Source of the DNA: Streptococcus pseudopneumoniae
GTDB taxonomy: Bacteria; Bacillota; Bacilli; Lactobacillales; Streptococcaceae
Length of the DNA: 54,983 nt
Direction: 5' to 3'
NCBI RefSeq assembly: GCF_001074825.1
Contig: NZ_JUPG01000113.1
Coordinates: 1 to 54,983, forward strand
Shown here: positions 9,543 through 20,813 of the stretch, piece by piece
Position numbering within the stretch: the stretch's first letter is position 1
Layout of the letters: each line of letters starts with the position of its first letter
Program-made: the position numbers and the translations under genes
The notes under the pieces: model-generated
What the model was told of the DNA's origin: nothing
Databases searched by the model: none
Seen by the model: only the letters and a program-made list of their open reading frames with translations

Positions 9543-11585
9543 ATGAGAAAATTTAATAGCCATTCGATTCCGATTCGGCTTAATTTATTGTTTTCAATTG
9601 TCATTTTACTTTTTCTGACTATTATTGGTCGTTTGCTGTATATGCAGGTTCTGAACAAGGATTTTTACGAAAAAAAGCTAGCATCAGCTAGTCAAACCAA
9701 GGTCACAACCAGTTCTGCCCGTGGGGAAATCTATGATGCTAGTGGAAAACCTTTGGTAGAAAATACGTTAAAGCAGGTTGTTTCCTTTACGCGTAGTAAT
9801 AAAATGACGGCTAAAGATCTGAAAGAAATCGCTAGTCAGTTATTGGGATATGTGAGCATCACTTCGCCGAATTTAACAGAACGCCAGCTGGCTGATTACT
9901 ATTTGGCTGATCCTGAAATCTATAAAAAAACAGTGGAAGCTCTCCCGAGTGAGAAACGATTGGATTCAGATGGCAATCGCCTATCCGAATCAGAACTGTA
10001 TAACAATGCGGTCGATAGTGTCCCAACAAGTCAACTAAACTATACAGAGGATGAAAAGAAAGAAATCTATCTTTTTAGTCAGTTAAATGCTGTTGGAAAC
10101 TTTGCGACAGGAACCATTGCGACAGATCCTCTAAATGATTCTCAGGTGGCTGTTATTGCCTCTATTTCAAAGGAGATGCCTGGCATTAGTATTTCTACTT
10201 CTTGGGATCGAAAGATTTTGGAAACTTCCCTTTCTTCTATAGTAGGGAGTGTATCCAGTGAAAAAGCTGGTCTCCCAGCGGAAGAAGCAGAATCCTATCT
10301 TAAAAAAGGCTATTCTCTAAATGACCGTGTTGGAACCTCCTATTTGGAAAAGCAATATGAAGAGACCTTACAAGGAAAACGCTCGGTAAAAGAAATCCAT
10401 CTGGATAAATATGGCAATATGGAAAGCGTGGACACAATTGAGGAAGGTAGTAAGGGAAACAATATCAAACTGACCATTGATTTGGCCTTCCAAGATAGCG
10501 TGGATGCTTTGCTGAAAAGTTATTTCAATTCCGAGCTAGGAAATGGTGGAGCCAAGTATTCTGAGGGTGTGTATGCAGTCGCCCTTAATCCCAAAACAGG
10601 TGCTGTTTTGTCTATGTCAGGACTCAAACATGACCTGAAAACGGGAGAGTTGACTCCTGATTCCTTGGGAACGGTAACCAATGTCTTTGTCCCAGGTTCG
10701 GTTGTCAAGGCGGCGACCATCAGCTCAGGTTGGGAAAATGGTGTTTTATCAGGAAACCAAACCTTAACAGATCAGCCTATTGTTTTCCAAGGTTCAGCTC
10801 CAATTTATTCTTGGTATAAATTGGCATATGGATCTTTTCCTATTACAGCTGTGGAAGCCTTGGAGTATTCATCCAATGCTTACATGGTTCAAACCGCTCT
10901 TGGAATCATGGGCCAGACCTATCAACCAAATATGTTTGTTGGAACCAGCAATTTGGAAACAGCTATGGGAAAACTTCGTGCGACCTTTGGCGAATATGGC
11001 TTGGGGGCTGCGACCGGAATTGACCTACCAGATGAATCTACTGGATTTGTTCCCAAAGAGTATAGCTTTGCTAATTACATCACCAATGCCTTTGGTCAGT
11101 TTGATAACTACACCCCAATGCAATTGGCCCAGTACGTTGGAACTATTGCCAACAACGGTGTTCGGATTGCCCCTCACATTGTCGAGGGGATTTATGGAAA
11201 CAATGAACAAGGTGGCTTAGGGAACTTAATCCAATCTATTGATACCAAGGAAATGAATAAAATTAATATTTCTGAGTCTGATGTTTCCATCCTCCAACAA
11301 GGATTTTATCAAGTTTCACATGGTGGTAGTGCTCTGACGACAGGTCGTGCCTTTTCAAATGGCGCAGCGGTATCTATTAGTGGAAAAACAGGTACTGCCG
11401 AAAGTTATGTTGAGGGAGGTCAAAAAGCTAACAATACCAATGCTGTGGCTTATGCACCATCAGATAATCCCCAAATCGCTGTTGCAGTGGTCTTTCCTCA
11501 TAATACCAATCTAACAAATGGTGTAGGACCTTCCATTGCGCGTGATATTATCAATCTGTATCAAAAATACCATCCAATGAACTAG
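9543..11585 (+). CDS. pbp2b: Penicillin-binding protein 2b, class B transpeptidase
   Basis: A membrane-anchored DD-transpeptidase for peripheral peptidoglycan synthesis. It has 680 residues from the chosen ATG; starting at 9528 adds five. One N-terminal transmembrane helix spans about residues 14-36, followed by the PBP dimerisation domain and the transpeptidase domain. Active-site motifs are S386-VVK, S443-S444-N445 and K615-T616-G617. Residue 446, right after SSN, is Ala (GCT at 10878-10880). Penicillin-susceptible pneumococcal alleles carry Thr there, and T446A is the common change in low-affinity alleles. Other remembered susceptible-type residues are also altered nearby ([10 protein letters not shown]). 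recR follows 10 bases downstream. Confidence 0.95.
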   Translation: MRKFNSHSIPIRLNLLFSIVILLFLTIIGRLLYMQVLNKDFYEKKLASASQTKVTTSSARGEIYDASGKPLVENTLKQVVSFTRSNKMTAKDLKEIASQLLGYVSITSPNLTERQLADYYLADPEIYKKTVEALPSEKRLDSDGNRLSESELYNNAVDSVPTSQLNYTEDEKKEIYLFSQLNAVGNFATGTIATDPLNDSQVAVIASISKEMPGISISTSWDRKILETSLSSIVGSVSSEKAGLPAEEAESYLKKGYSLNDRVGTSYLEKQYEETLQGKRSVKEIHLDKYGNMESVDTIEEGSKGNNIKLTIDLAFQDSVDALLKSYFNSELGNGGAKYSEGVYAVALNPKTGAVLSMSGLKHDLKTGELTPDSLGTVTNVFVPGSVVKAATISSGWENGVLSGNQTLTDQPIVFQGSAPIYSWYKLAYGSFPITAVEALEYSSNAYMVQTALGIMGQTYQPNMFVGTSNLETAMGKLRATFGEYGLGAATGIDLPDESTGFVPKEYSFANYITNAFGQFDNYTPMQLAQYVGTIANNGVRIAPHIVEGIYGNNEQGGLGNLIQSIDTKEMNKINISESDVSILQQGFYQVSHGGSALTTGRAFSNGAAVSISGKTGTAESYVEGGQKANNTNAVAYAPSDNPQIAVAVVFPHNTNLTNGVGPSIARDIINLYQKYHPMN

Positions 11586-11595
11586 AAAGGAAATT

Positions 11596-12192
11596 ATGCT
11601 TTATCCAACACCCATTGCCAAGCTGATTGACAGTTATTCCAAGTTACCAGGTATCGGGATTAAGACGGCTACGCGTCTGGCCTTTTATACGATTGGGATG
11701 TCTGATGACGATGTCAATGAATTTGCAAAAAATCTCCTTTCTGCTAAGAGAGAATTGACCTACTGTTCTATTTGTGGACGTTTGACAGACGACGATCCTT
11801 GTTCTATCTGTACCGATCCGACTCGTGACCAGACAACGATTTTGGTGCTAGAGGATAGTCGGGATGTGGCGGCCATGGAGAACATTCAAGAATACCACGG
11901 GCTCTATCATGTCTTACATGGTCTTATTTCTCCTATGAATGGCATTAGTCCAGATGATATCAATCTAAAGAGTCTCATGACTCGTCTGATGGATAGTGAG
12001 GTTTCAGAAGTAATCGTAGCAACCAATGCCACAGCAGATGGGGAAGCGACTTCCATGTATCTTTCCCGCTTACTCAAGCCAGCTGGGATCAAGGTTACGC
12101 GCCTGGCACGAGGCCTCGCTGTGGGAGCAGATATAGAGTATGCGGACGAAGTGACCCTCTTACGGGCTATTGAAAATCGAACAGAGTTGTAA
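11596..12192 (+). CDS. recR: Recombination mediator protein
   Basis: Works with RecO (and RecF) to load RecA on gapped DNA. It has 198 residues, the standard length. A helix-hairpin-helix ([14 protein letters not shown], 17-30), a four-Cys zinc finger (C57, C60, C69, C72) and a Toprim domain starting near residue 80 ([11 protein letters not shown]) are all present. GAAAGGAA precedes the ATG. It is cotranscribed with pbp2b and ends at a terminator at 12234-12268. Confidence 0.97.
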   Translation: MLYPTPIAKLIDSYSKLPGIGIKTATRLAFYTIGMSDDDVNEFAKNLLSAKRELTYCSICGRLTDDDPCSICTDPTRDQTTILVLEDSRDVAAMENIQEYHGLYHVLHGLISPMNGISPDDINLKSLMTRLMDSEVSEVIVATNATADGEATSMYLSRLLKPAGIKVTRLARGLAVGADIEYADEVTLLRAIENRTEL

Positions 12193-12233
12193 GTGTAGAC
12201 AAATTTACGAACTCCATTCATTTATAAAAAATC

Positions 12234-12268
12234 AAAGAGGCTGAAAATCGTTCCTATCGGCCTCTTTT
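12234..12268 (+). terminator. recR terminator
   Basis: AAAGAGGC pairs with GCCTCTTT, loop of about 18 bases, followed by a T-run. Confidence 0.85.
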
Positions 12269-12321
12269 TGTATAGTGTGATGAGTAGGAACAGGTTCAAG
12301 TTTTAAAAAAACAAGCAAATA

Positions 12322-12330
12322 TGATATACT
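12322..12330 (+). promoter_or_regulatory. Extended -10 of ddl
   Basis: TGATATACT is an extended -10 placed 38 bases before the ddl start codon; no good -35 was seen. Confidence 0.6.
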
Positions 12331-12367
12331 AAAGAGCGAGTATTCTAGTAGAATTAGGACAAGTAAT

Positions 12368-13411
12368 ATGAAACAAACGATTATTCTTTTATATGGTGGA
12401 CGGAGTGCGGAACGCGAAGTCTCTGTCCTTTCAGCGGAAAGTGTCATGCGTGCGGTTAATTACGACCGTTTCACAGTCAAGACTTTCTTCATCAGCCAGT
12501 CAGGTGACTTTATCAAAACGCAGGAATTTAGTCAGACTCCAGGTCAAGAGGACCGTCTCATGACCAATGCGACCATTGATTGGGATAAGAAAGTTGTACC
12601 AAGTGCCATCTACGAAGAAGGGGCAGTTGTCTTTCCAGTTCTTCACGGTCCGATGGGAGAAGATGGCTCTGTTCAAGGCTTCTTAGAAGTTTTGAAAATG
12701 CCCTACGTTGGTTGCAACATCTTGTCATCAAGCCTTGCCATGGATAAAATCACTACTAAGCGTGTGTTGGAATCTGCTGGTATTGCTCAAGTTCCTTATG
12801 TGGCCATTGTCGAAGGGGATGATGTGACTGCTAAAATCGCTGAAGTGGAAGAAAAATTGGCTTATCCAGTCTTCACTAAGCCGTCAAACATGGGTTCTAG
12901 TGTCGGTATTTCTAAATCTGAAAATCAAGAAGAACTCCGCCAAGCTTTGGAACTTGCCTTCCGATATGACAGTCGTGTCTTGGTAGAGCAAGGAGTGAAT
13001 GCCCGTGAAATTGAAGTTGGTCTACTGGGTAACTACGATGTCAAAAGCACGCTTCCAGGAGAAGTAGTTAAGGATGTTGCCTTCTATGACTATGACGCCA
13101 AGTATATTGATAATAAGATTACGATGGATATTCCAGCTAAAATCAGTGATGATGTGGTAGCTGTCATGCGTCAAAATGCAGAAACAGCCTTCCGTGCCAT
13201 TGGTGGACTCGGTCTATCTCGTTGCGATTTCTTCTATACAGATAAGGGAGAGATTTTCCTAAATGAGCTCAATACCATGCCAGGTTTCACCCAGTGGTCA
13301 ATGTATCCACTACTTTGGGATAATATGGGAATCAGCTATCCAGAACTAATCGAGCGTTTGGTTGACCTTGCTAAAGAAAGTTTTGACAAGCGCGAAGCGC
13401 ATTTGCTATAA
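12368..13411 (+). CDS. ddl: D-alanine--D-alanine ligase
   Basis: Joins two D-Ala with ATP to make the peptidoglycan dipeptide in the cytoplasm. It has 347 residues with the ATP-grasp fold. [11 protein letters not shown] lies in the N-terminal part and the metal-binding C-terminal motif is [16 protein letters not shown]. The omega-loop motif FYDYDAKY carries Tyr near position 240, as in D-Ala-D-Ala enzymes; D-Ala-D-lactate ligases have Phe there. It is followed after an 83-base structured gap by murF. Confidence 0.97.
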   Translation: MKQTIILLYGGRSAEREVSVLSAESVMRAVNYDRFTVKTFFISQSGDFIKTQEFSQTPGQEDRLMTNATIDWDKKVVPSAIYEEGAVVFPVLHGPMGEDGSVQGFLEVLKMPYVGCNILSSSLAMDKITTKRVLESAGIAQVPYVAIVEGDDVTAKIAEVEEKLAYPVFTKPSNMGSSVGISKSENQEELRQALELAFRYDSRVLVEQGVNAREIEVGLLGNYDVKSTLPGEVVKDVAFYDYDAKYIDNKITMDIPAKISDDVVAVMRQNAETAFRAIGGLGLSRCDFFYTDKGEIFLNELNTMPGFTQWSMYPLLWDNMGISYPELIERLVDLAKESFDKREAHLL

Positions 13412-13427
13412 AATGAAAGAGAGGGTA

Positions 13428-13489
13428 GAAGCCAGAACCATCACTGCAAGGTGATCAGAGTTCTCGGACTTCGCCCCTTTTTAAGGGAG
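13428..13489 (+). promoter_or_regulatory. Structured ddl-murF intergenic element
   Basis: A nested stem: GAAG (13428-13431) pairs with CTTC (13469-13472), AGAAC with GTTCT, and ATCAC with GTGAT around the loop TGCAAG. A second short hairpin CCCTT-TTT-AAGGG (13475-13487) contains the AAGGGAG ribosome site of murF. Both structures were seen by eye. A regulatory role is inferred. Confidence 0.45.
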
Positions 13490-13494
13490 TAGAA

Positions 13495-14868
13495 ATGAAA
13501 TTAACAATTCATGAAGTGGCTCAAGTTGTAGGAGCCAAAAATGATGTCAGTATCTTTGAGGACATCCAGTTAGAAAAGGCTGAGTTTGACAGTCGATTGA
13601 TTGGGAGTGGAGATTTATTTGTGCCACTCAAAGGTGCGCGTGATGGTCATGACTTTATCGAAACAGCCTTTGAAAATGGTGCAGCAGTAACCTTGTCTGA
13701 GAAAGAAATCGCAAATCATCCCTACATTCTAGTAGATGATGTTTTGACTACCTTTCAACAACTAGCTGCCTACTATCTTGAAAAAATGGCAGTTGATGTC
13801 TTTGCGGTTACGGGTTCAAATGGCAAAACAACGACCAAGGATATGTTAGCGCACTTGCTATCAACAACCTACAAGACCTACAAAACACAAGGAAACTACA
13901 ATAATGAGATTGGTCTTCCATACACAGTTCTCCATATGCCTGAAGGAACAGAAAAGTTGGTTTTGGAGATGGGACAGGATCACTTGGGAGATATTCATCT
14001 CTTGTCTGAATTGGCTCGTCCAAAAACAGCCATCGTGACCTTGATTGGAGAGGCTCATTTGGCCTTTTTCAAAGACCGTTCTGAAATTGCTAAAGGGAAA
14101 ATGCAAATTGCAGATGGCATGGCTGAAGGTTCTTTGCTTTTGGCACCAGCTGACCCGATTGTAGAGGCTTACTTGCCAGCTGATAAAAAGGTGGTCCGTT
14201 TTGGGCAAGGAGCAGAGTTGGAAATTACCGACTTGGTTGAGCGCAAGGATAGTCTGACCTTTAAGGCTAATTTCTTGGAACAAGCCCTTGATTTGCCAGT
14301 GACTGGTAAGTATAATGCCACCAATGCTATGATTGCGTCCTATGTTGCCCTACAAGAAGGAGTTTCAGAAGAGCAAATTCGTCAGGCCTTCCAAGGTCTT
14401 GAATTGACGCGTAACCGTACCGAATGGAAGAAAGCAGCTAATGGAGCAGATATTCTTTCAGATGTTTACAATGCCAATCCGACTGCTATGAAGCTGATTT
14501 TAGAGACTTTCTCTGCCATTCCAGCCAATGAAGGTGGCAAGAAAATTGCAGTGTTGGCGGACATGAAGGAACTTGGTGACCAGTCTATTCAGCTTCATAA
14601 TCAGATGATTTTGAGCCTTTCTCCAGATGTGCTTGATACTGTTATTTTCTATGGAGAAGACATTGCTGACTTGGCCCAACTTGCCAGTCAAATGTTCCCA
14701 ATCGGCCACGTTTACTACTTCAAGAAAACAGCCGACGAGGACCAATTTGAGGCTATGACTAAGCAGGTCAAGGAAAGCCTTGGGGCTCATGATCAAATCC
14801 TGCTCAAAGGCTCTAACTCTATGAACCTAGCCAAATTGGTAGAAAGTTTAGAAAATGAAGACAAGTAA
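13495..14868 (+). CDS. murF: UDP-MurNAc-tripeptide--D-Ala-D-Ala ligase
   Basis: Adds the Ddl product to UDP-MurNAc-tripeptide, the last cytoplasmic step of the peptidoglycan stem peptide. It has 457 residues with the Mur ligase layout: N-terminal UDP-binding domain, ATP-binding P-loop VTGSNGKTTTK at 105-115, and a C-terminal domain with DVYNANPTAMK. The ribosome site AAGGGAG lies in a small hairpin arm. It directly follows ddl, whose product it uses. Confidence 0.97.
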   Translation: MKLTIHEVAQVVGAKNDVSIFEDIQLEKAEFDSRLIGSGDLFVPLKGARDGHDFIETAFENGAAVTLSEKEIANHPYILVDDVLTTFQQLAAYYLEKMAVDVFAVTGSNGKTTTKDMLAHLLSTTYKTYKTQGNYNNEIGLPYTVLHMPEGTEKLVLEMGQDHLGDIHLLSELARPKTAIVTLIGEAHLAFFKDRSEIAKGKMQIADGMAEGSLLLAPADPIVEAYLPADKKVVRFGQGAELEITDLVERKDSLTFKANFLEQALDLPVTGKYNATNAMIASYVALQEGVSEEQIRQAFQGLELTRNRTEWKKAANGADILSDVYNANPTAMKLILETFSAIPANEGGKKIAVLADMKELGDQSIQLHNQMILSLSPDVLDTVIFYGEDIADLAQLASQMFPIGHVYYFKKTADEDQFEAMTKQVKESLGAHDQILLKGSNSMNLAKLVESLENEDK

Positions 14869-14916
14869 TTTTGTCAAACATTTACGTATTTCTAAATCCA
14901 TTTTTGACAAATAGCA

Positions 14917-14925
14917 TGGTATAAT
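14917..14925 (+). promoter_or_regulatory. Extended -10 before the YwaF-like gene
   Basis: TGGTATAAT lies 38 bases before the start codon. A TTGACA is also present, but only 10 bases upstream of the -10, which is too close for a normal -35. Confidence 0.55.
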
Positions 14926-14962
14926 AATATGCAGGAAAATTTTGAATCATGAGGAAGACTAG

Positions 14963-15667
14963 ATGAATTTATGGGATATTTTCTTTACGACCCAAGCAAC
15001 AGAACCACCCAAATTTGACCTTTTTTGGTATGTTAGCCTATTTACGCTCTTAGCCTTGACCTTTTATACAGCCTATCGCTATCGTGAAAAGAAGGGTTAT
15101 CAACGATTTTTCCAGATTTTACAGGCAGTTCAGTTGATTCTCCTTTATGGTTGGTATGGGGTCAATCATATGCCACTATCAGAAAGCTTACCCTTTTACC
15201 ATTGCCGTATGGCCATGTTTGTGGTACTTTTGCTTCCTGGTCAGTCAAAATATAGGCAGTATTTTGCATTACTAGGAACATTTGGGACATTAGCGGCCTT
15301 TGTTTATCCAGTGCCAGATGCCTATCCTTTCCCCCATATTGCCATCTTGTCCTTTATCTTTGGGCATTTAGCACTCTTGGGGAACTCTCTAGTTTATCTA
15401 TTGAGACAGTATAACGCGCGATTGCTGGATGTGAAGGGAATTTTTCTCATGACCTTTGGACTAAATGCCTTGATTTTTGTAGTCAATTTGGTAACAGGTG
15501 GTGATTATGGATTTTTGACAAAACCGCCATTGGTTGGAGATCACGGCTTAGTAGCTAATTATTTAATCGTTTCCCTGGCCTTATCAGCGGCGATTACGTT
15601 GACAAAGAAAATTTTGGAACTATTTTTAGAACAAGAAGCAGAAAAAATGATTGCAAAGAAAGCTTAG
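14963..15667 (+). CDS. YwaF/TIGR02206-family membrane protein
   Basis: A 234-residue integral membrane protein with about six or seven hydrophobic segments. The WYGVNHMPLSESLPFYHCRM stretch is typical of the YwaF-like family (TIGR02206). Function is unknown. It has its own promoter and a strong terminator at 15658-15685, so it is probably expressed alone between the murF and ftsA units. Confidence 0.8.
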   Translation: MNLWDIFFTTQATEPPKFDLFWYVSLFTLLALTFYTAYRYREKKGYQRFFQILQAVQLILLYGWYGVNHMPLSESLPFYHCRMAMFVVLLLPGQSKYRQYFALLGTFGTLAAFVYPVPDAYPFPHIAILSFIFGHLALLGNSLVYLLRQYNARLLDVKGIFLMTFGLNALIFVVNLVTGGDYGFLTKPPLVGDHGLVANYLIVSLALSAAITLTKKILELFLEQEAEKMIAKKA

Positions 15668-15685
15668 AAATGAGCTTTCTTTTTT
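15658..15685 (+). terminator. Terminator after the YwaF-like gene
   Basis: GAAAGCT pairs with AGCTTTC, followed by TTTTTT. The left arm contains the stop codon. Confidence 0.9.
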
Positions 15686-15795
15686 GTCAATAGACAGATT
15701 GTTGACAAAGTTTACAGTGAATGAATTTCTGAACAGAAAAACAAAAAAATTGGCTGGTAAATTTAGGAAAAAACTGAGCACGATGAGATTTTTTG

Positions 15796-15804
15796 TGTTA
15801 TAAT
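15796..15804 (+). promoter_or_regulatory. ftsA promoter (extended -10)
   Basis: TGTTATAAT is an extended -10. Transcription would begin near 15811, just before the leader hairpin at 15813-15838. Confidence 0.6.
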
Positions 15805-15812
15805 ATTCTGTG

Positions 15813-15838
15813 AATAGCTATGCCTACGTTTAGCTATT
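15813..15838 (+). promoter_or_regulatory. Hairpin at the 5' end of the ftsA leader
   Basis: AATAGCTA pairs with TAGCTATT around a 10-base loop. Flanking AATATT sequences on both sides could extend pairing. It lies right after the likely transcription start and could protect the ftsAZ mRNA from decay. Confidence 0.4.
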
Positions 15839-15885
15839 GAATATTACGAAGTTAGAAACTTGGAAGATAGAGAGGATGCGATGTA

Positions 15886-17259
15886 ATGGCTAGAGAAGGC
15901 TTTTTTACAGGTCTAGATATTGGAACAAGCTCTGTCAAGGTGCTTGTAGCCGAGCAGAGAAATGGTGAATTAAATGTAATTGGCGTGAGTAATGCCAAAA
16001 GTAAAGGTGTAAAGGATGGAATTATTGTTGATATTGATGCAGCAGCAACTGCTATCAAATCAGCTATTTCCCAAGCGGAAGAAAAGGCAGGCATTTCGAT
16101 TAAATCAGTAAATGTCGGCTTACCTGGTAATCTTTTGCAGGTAGAACCAACTCAAGGGATGATTCCAGTAACATCTGATACCAAGGAAATTACGGATCAA
16201 GATGTTGAAAATGTTGTCAAATCAGCCTTGACAAAGAGTATGACACCTGACCGTGAAGTCATTACCTTTATTCCTGAAGAATTTATTGTGGATGGCTTCC
16301 AAGGGATTCGTGACCCACGTGGCATGATGGGGGTTCGCCTTGAAATGCGTGGTTTGCTTTATACAGGCCCTCGTACTATCTTGCACAATTTGCGTAAGAC
16401 GGTTGAGCGTGCAGGTGTTCAGGTTGAAAATGTTATCATTTCACCACTAGCAATGGTTCAATCAGTTTTGAACGAAGGTGAACGTGAATTTGGGGCTACA
16501 GTGATTGATATGGGGGCAGGTCAAACGACTGTCGCTACAATCCGTAACCAAGAACTCCAGTTTACCAATATTCTCCAAGAAGGCGGAGATTATGTAACTA
16601 AGGATATCTCTAAAGTCTTGAAGACATCACAGAAACTAGCCGAAGGTTTAAAATTAAACTATGGAGAGGCTTATCCTCCCCTTGCAAGTAAGGAAACATT
16701 CCAAGTCGAAGTGATTGGGGAAGTAGAACCTGTTGAAGTAACAGAAAATTACTTGTCAGAAATTATTTCTGCACGTATTAAGCATATTTTTGAACAAATC
16801 AAACAAGACCTAGACAGAAGACATTTATTGGATCTTCCTGGTGGTATTGTTTTGATTGGTGGAACGGCTATTTTACCGGGTATTGTGGAGCTTGCTCAAG
16901 AAGTTTTTGGTGTTCGTGTCAAGCTTTATGTTCCAAACCAAGTTGGTATTCGCAATCCAGCCTTTGCGCATGTGATTAGTCTATCAGAATTCGCGGTACA
17001 ATTGACAGAAGTACATCTCTTGGCTCAACGAGCAGTCAAGGGTGATGAAGGACTATTCCAACAACCGCTTAGTTTTGGGGGAATGATTCAGAAAACAGCT
17101 CAGTTTGTACAATCAACGCCTGTTCAACCAGCCCCTACTCCAGAAGTAGAGCCGGTGGCTCCTACAGAACCAATGGCGGATTTCCAACAGACTTCACAAA
17201 ATAAACCGAAATTAGCAGATCGTTTCCGTGGCTTGATCGGAAGCATGTTTGACGAATAA
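15886..17259 (+). CDS. ftsA: Cell division protein, FtsZ membrane anchor
   Basis: Actin-like protein that tethers FtsZ filaments to the membrane and recruits later division proteins. It has 457 residues. The phosphate-1 motif GLDIGTSSVKVL is near residues 8-19, and the nucleotide-binding motif VIDMGAGQTTVA lies mid-protein. A Pro/Glu-rich linker (about 405-440) leads to the C-terminal amphipathic membrane-targeting helix ADRFRGLIGSMFDE. ftsZ begins 16 bases after the stop. Confidence 0.97.
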   Translation: MAREGFFTGLDIGTSSVKVLVAEQRNGELNVIGVSNAKSKGVKDGIIVDIDAAATAIKSAISQAEEKAGISIKSVNVGLPGNLLQVEPTQGMIPVTSDTKEITDQDVENVVKSALTKSMTPDREVITFIPEEFIVDGFQGIRDPRGMMGVRLEMRGLLYTGPRTILHNLRKTVERAGVQVENVIISPLAMVQSVLNEGEREFGATVIDMGAGQTTVATIRNQELQFTNILQEGGDYVTKDISKVLKTSQKLAEGLKLNYGEAYPPLASKETFQVEVIGEVEPVEVTENYLSEIISARIKHIFEQIKQDLDRRHLLDLPGGIVLIGGTAILPGIVELAQEVFGVRVKLYVPNQVGIRNPAFAHVISLSEFAVQLTEVHLLAQRAVKGDEGLFQQPLSFGGMIQKTAQFVQSTPVQPAPTPEVEPVAPTEPMADFQQTSQNKPKLADRFRGLIGSMFDE

Positions 17260-17272
17260 AGAGGAAAAATAA

Positions 17273-18535
<1,263 letters not shown>

Positions 18536-18539
18536 GTAA

Positions 18540-19211
18540 ATGAATGTAAAAGAAAATACAGAACGTGTTTTTCGAGAAGTCGCAGAAGCAAGTCTGATTG
18601 CTCATCGCGAGAGTGGCTCAGTCTCTGTCATTGCAGTTACCAAGTATGTAGATGTACCGACAGCGGAAGCCTTACTTCCGCTAGGGGTTCATCATATCGG
18701 TGAAAATCGTGTAGATAAGTTTCTAGAGAAATATCAAGCTTTAAAAGATAGAGAAGTGACTTGGCATTTGATTGGTACCTTGCAAAGACGTAAGGTGAAA
18801 GATGTCATTCAATACGTTGATTATTTCCATGCCTTGGACTCAGTAAAGCTAGCAGAGGAAATTCAAAAAAGAAGTGACCGAGTCATCAAGTGTTTCCTTC
18901 AGGTAAATATTTCTAAAGAAGAAAGCAAACACGGTTTTTCGAGAGAAGAACTGCTGGAAATCTTGCCAGAGCTAGCCAAACTAGATAAGATTGAATATGT
19001 TGGTTTAATGACGATGGCACCTTTTGAGGCTAGCAGTGAGCAGTTGAAAGAAATTTTCAAGGCGACCCAAGATTTACAAAAAGAAATCCAAGAAAAACAA
19101 ATTCCAAATATGCCTATGACCGAGTTAAGTATGGGAATGAGTCGTGATTATAAAGAAGCGATTCAATTCGGTTCCACCTTTGTTCGTATAGGTACAGCAT
19201 TTTTTAAGTAG
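18540..19211 (+). CDS. ylmE: YggS/YlmE-family pyridoxal phosphate homeostasis protein
   Basis: A 223-residue single-domain fold III PLP-binding protein. The PLP Lys is K35 in IAVTKYVDV. HHIGENRVDKFLEK and LSMGMSRDY are family motifs. It buffers cytoplasmic PLP rather than acting as a racemase, as known for YggS. It begins 4 bases after ftsZ in the conserved Gram-positive division cluster. Confidence 0.93.
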   Translation: MNVKENTERVFREVAEASLIAHRESGSVSVIAVTKYVDVPTAEALLPLGVHHIGENRVDKFLEKYQALKDREVTWHLIGTLQRRKVKDVIQYVDYFHALDSVKLAEEIQKRSDRVIKCFLQVNISKEESKHGFSREELLEILPELAKLDKIEYVGLMTMAPFEASSEQLKEIFKATQDLQKEIQEKQIPNMPMTELSMGMSRDYKEAIQFGSTFVRIGTAFFK

Positions 19212-19220
19212 GAGAGAACC

Positions 19221-19760
19221 ATGTCTTTAAAAGATAGATTCGATAGATTTATAGATTATTTTACGGAGGATGAGGACCTAAGTCTCCCTAATGAAAAACG
19301 AGATGAGCCTATTTTAACTCCAGTAAATTCTACACAGGAAAAGGCTCTCTCAACGAATCAACCACCACGCACAAATAGTACACAAGAAAATAATATTACT
19401 AGACTGCATGCACGTCAACAAGAGTTAGCAAAGCAAAATCAGCATTCTACTGAAAAAGTAACAATAGATGTTCGTTATCCTAGAAAATATGAAGATGCAA
19501 CAGAAATTGTTGATTTATTGGCAGGAAACGAAAGTATTTTAATTGATTTTCAGTATATGACAGAGGTACAGGCCCGTCGTTGTTTGGACTATTTGGATGG
19601 AGCTTGTCATGTTTTAGCTGGAAATCTGAAAAAGGTAGCATCTACTATGTATCTGTTAACACCAGTGAATGTTATTGTGAATGTAGAAGATATTCGTTTA
19701 CCAGATGAAGAACAAAATGGTGAGTTTGGCTTTGATATGAAGCGAAATAGAGTACGATAA
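19221..19760 (+). CDS. sepF: Cell division protein SepF
   Basis: A 179-residue Z-ring partner. The N-terminal amphipathic membrane helix ([14 protein letters not shown]) and a disordered Gln/Asn-rich linker precede the C-terminal SepF (DUF552) domain of about 80-165. It forms rings that bundle FtsZ and can tether it to the membrane. The stop overlaps the next start by one base. Confidence 0.95.
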   Translation: MSLKDRFDRFIDYFTEDEDLSLPNEKRDEPILTPVNSTQEKALSTNQPPRTNSTQENNITRLHARQQELAKQNQHSTEKVTIDVRYPRKYEDATEIVDLLAGNESILIDFQYMTEVQARRCLDYLDGACHVLAGNLKKVASTMYLLTPVNVIVNVEDIRLPDEEQNGEFGFDMKRNRVR

Positions 19761-20023
19761 TGATTTTTTTAATTCGTCTGATTTATAATGCAGTGGATAT
19801 TTACTCCCTGATTTTGGTAGCCTTTGCTGTCATGTCTTGGCTTCCAGGCGCCTACGAATCAAGTTTGGGTCGTTGGATTGTAGCATTGGTAAAACCAGTG
19901 CTTGCTCCTTTGCAACGCCTGCCTTTACAGATAGCGGGTCTTGATTTATCTGTTTGGGTTGCGATTGTTTTGATTCGATTTTTAGGAGAAAACCTAGTCC
20001 GTTTTCTGGCGATGATAGGATGA
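19760..20023 (+). CDS. ylmG: YggT/YlmG-family membrane protein
   Basis: An 87-residue protein with two transmembrane helices, the YggT layout, between sepF and ylmH. Homologues are linked to envelope or nucleoid organisation; the exact role is unknown. It overlaps sepF by one base and ylmH by four (ATGA), which points to coupled translation. Confidence 0.9.
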   Translation: MIFLIRLIYNAVDIYSLILVAFAVMSWLPGAYESSLGRWIVALVKPVLAPLQRLPLQIAGLDLSVWVAIVLIRFLGENLVRFLAMIG

Positions 20024-20805
20024 ATAAAGGGATTTACCAGCATTTCTCTATAGAAGACCGTCCCTTTCTTGACAAGGGAATGGAATGGATCAAGAAGGTA
20101 GAAGATAGCTATGCTCCTTTTTTAACTCCTTTTATCAATCCTCATCAGGAGAAGCTATTAAAGATTTTGGCCAAAACCTATGGTCTTGCTTGTAGCAGTA
20201 GTGGGGAATTCGTCTCGAGTGAGTATGTTCGAGTTTTATTATACCCAGATTATTTCCAGCCAGAGTTTTCAGATTTTGAAATATCTCTTCAGGAAATAGT
20301 GTATTCCAATAAATTTGAACACTTAACGCATGCTAAGATTTTAGGGACAGTCATCAATCAATTAGGGATTGAACGGAAACTTTTTGGAGATATCCTAGTA
20401 GATGAAGAACGGGCGCAGATTATGATTAATCAGCAGTTTCTTCTTCTCTTTCAAGATGGATTAAAGAAAATTGGCCGTATACCCGTTTCGCTGGAGGAAT
20501 GTCCTTTCACCGAGAAAATAGATAAGCTAGAACAGTATCGAGATCTGGATTTATGTGTATCTAGTTTTAGATTAGATGTTCTTTTATCAAATGTTTTGAA
20601 ACTATCTAGGAATCAAGCAAACCAGTTGATTGAAAAGAAACTTGTCCAAGTAAATTATCATGTGGTAGACAAATCAGATTACACTGTTCAAGTTGGAGAC
20701 TTGATTAGTGTGAGAAAATTTGGGCGCTTGAGATTGCTTCAAGATAAGGGACAAACAAAAAAAGAGAAGAAAAAAATAACCGTCCAGTTATTATTAAGTA
20801 AGTGA
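20020..20805 (+). CDS. ylmH: YlmH, S4-domain RNA-binding protein
   Basis: A 261-residue protein with an N-terminal YlmH domain and a C-terminal S4 RNA-binding domain (about 180-240; LDVLLSNVLKLSRNQANQLI). The open frame extends back into ylmG, but the ATG at 20020 overlapping the ylmG stop is the natural start. Homologues are proposed to act in ribosome quality control. It is part of the division cluster. Confidence 0.92.
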   Translation: MNKGIYQHFSIEDRPFLDKGMEWIKKVEDSYAPFLTPFINPHQEKLLKILAKTYGLACSSSGEFVSSEYVRVLLYPDYFQPEFSDFEISLQEIVYSNKFEHLTHAKILGTVINQLGIERKLFGDILVDEERAQIMINQQFLLLFQDGLKKIGRIPVSLEECPFTEKIDKLEQYRDLDLCVSSFRLDVLLSNVLKLSRNQANQLIEKKLVQVNYHVVDKSDYTVQVGDLISVRKFGRLRLLQDKGQTKKEKKKITVQLLLSK

Positions 20806-20813
20806 GGAATAGA

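Noticed and set aside
12232..12447. 71-codon minus-strand frame over the recR terminator and ddl start
   Set aside because: It spans a terminator and a promoter and has no ribosome site.
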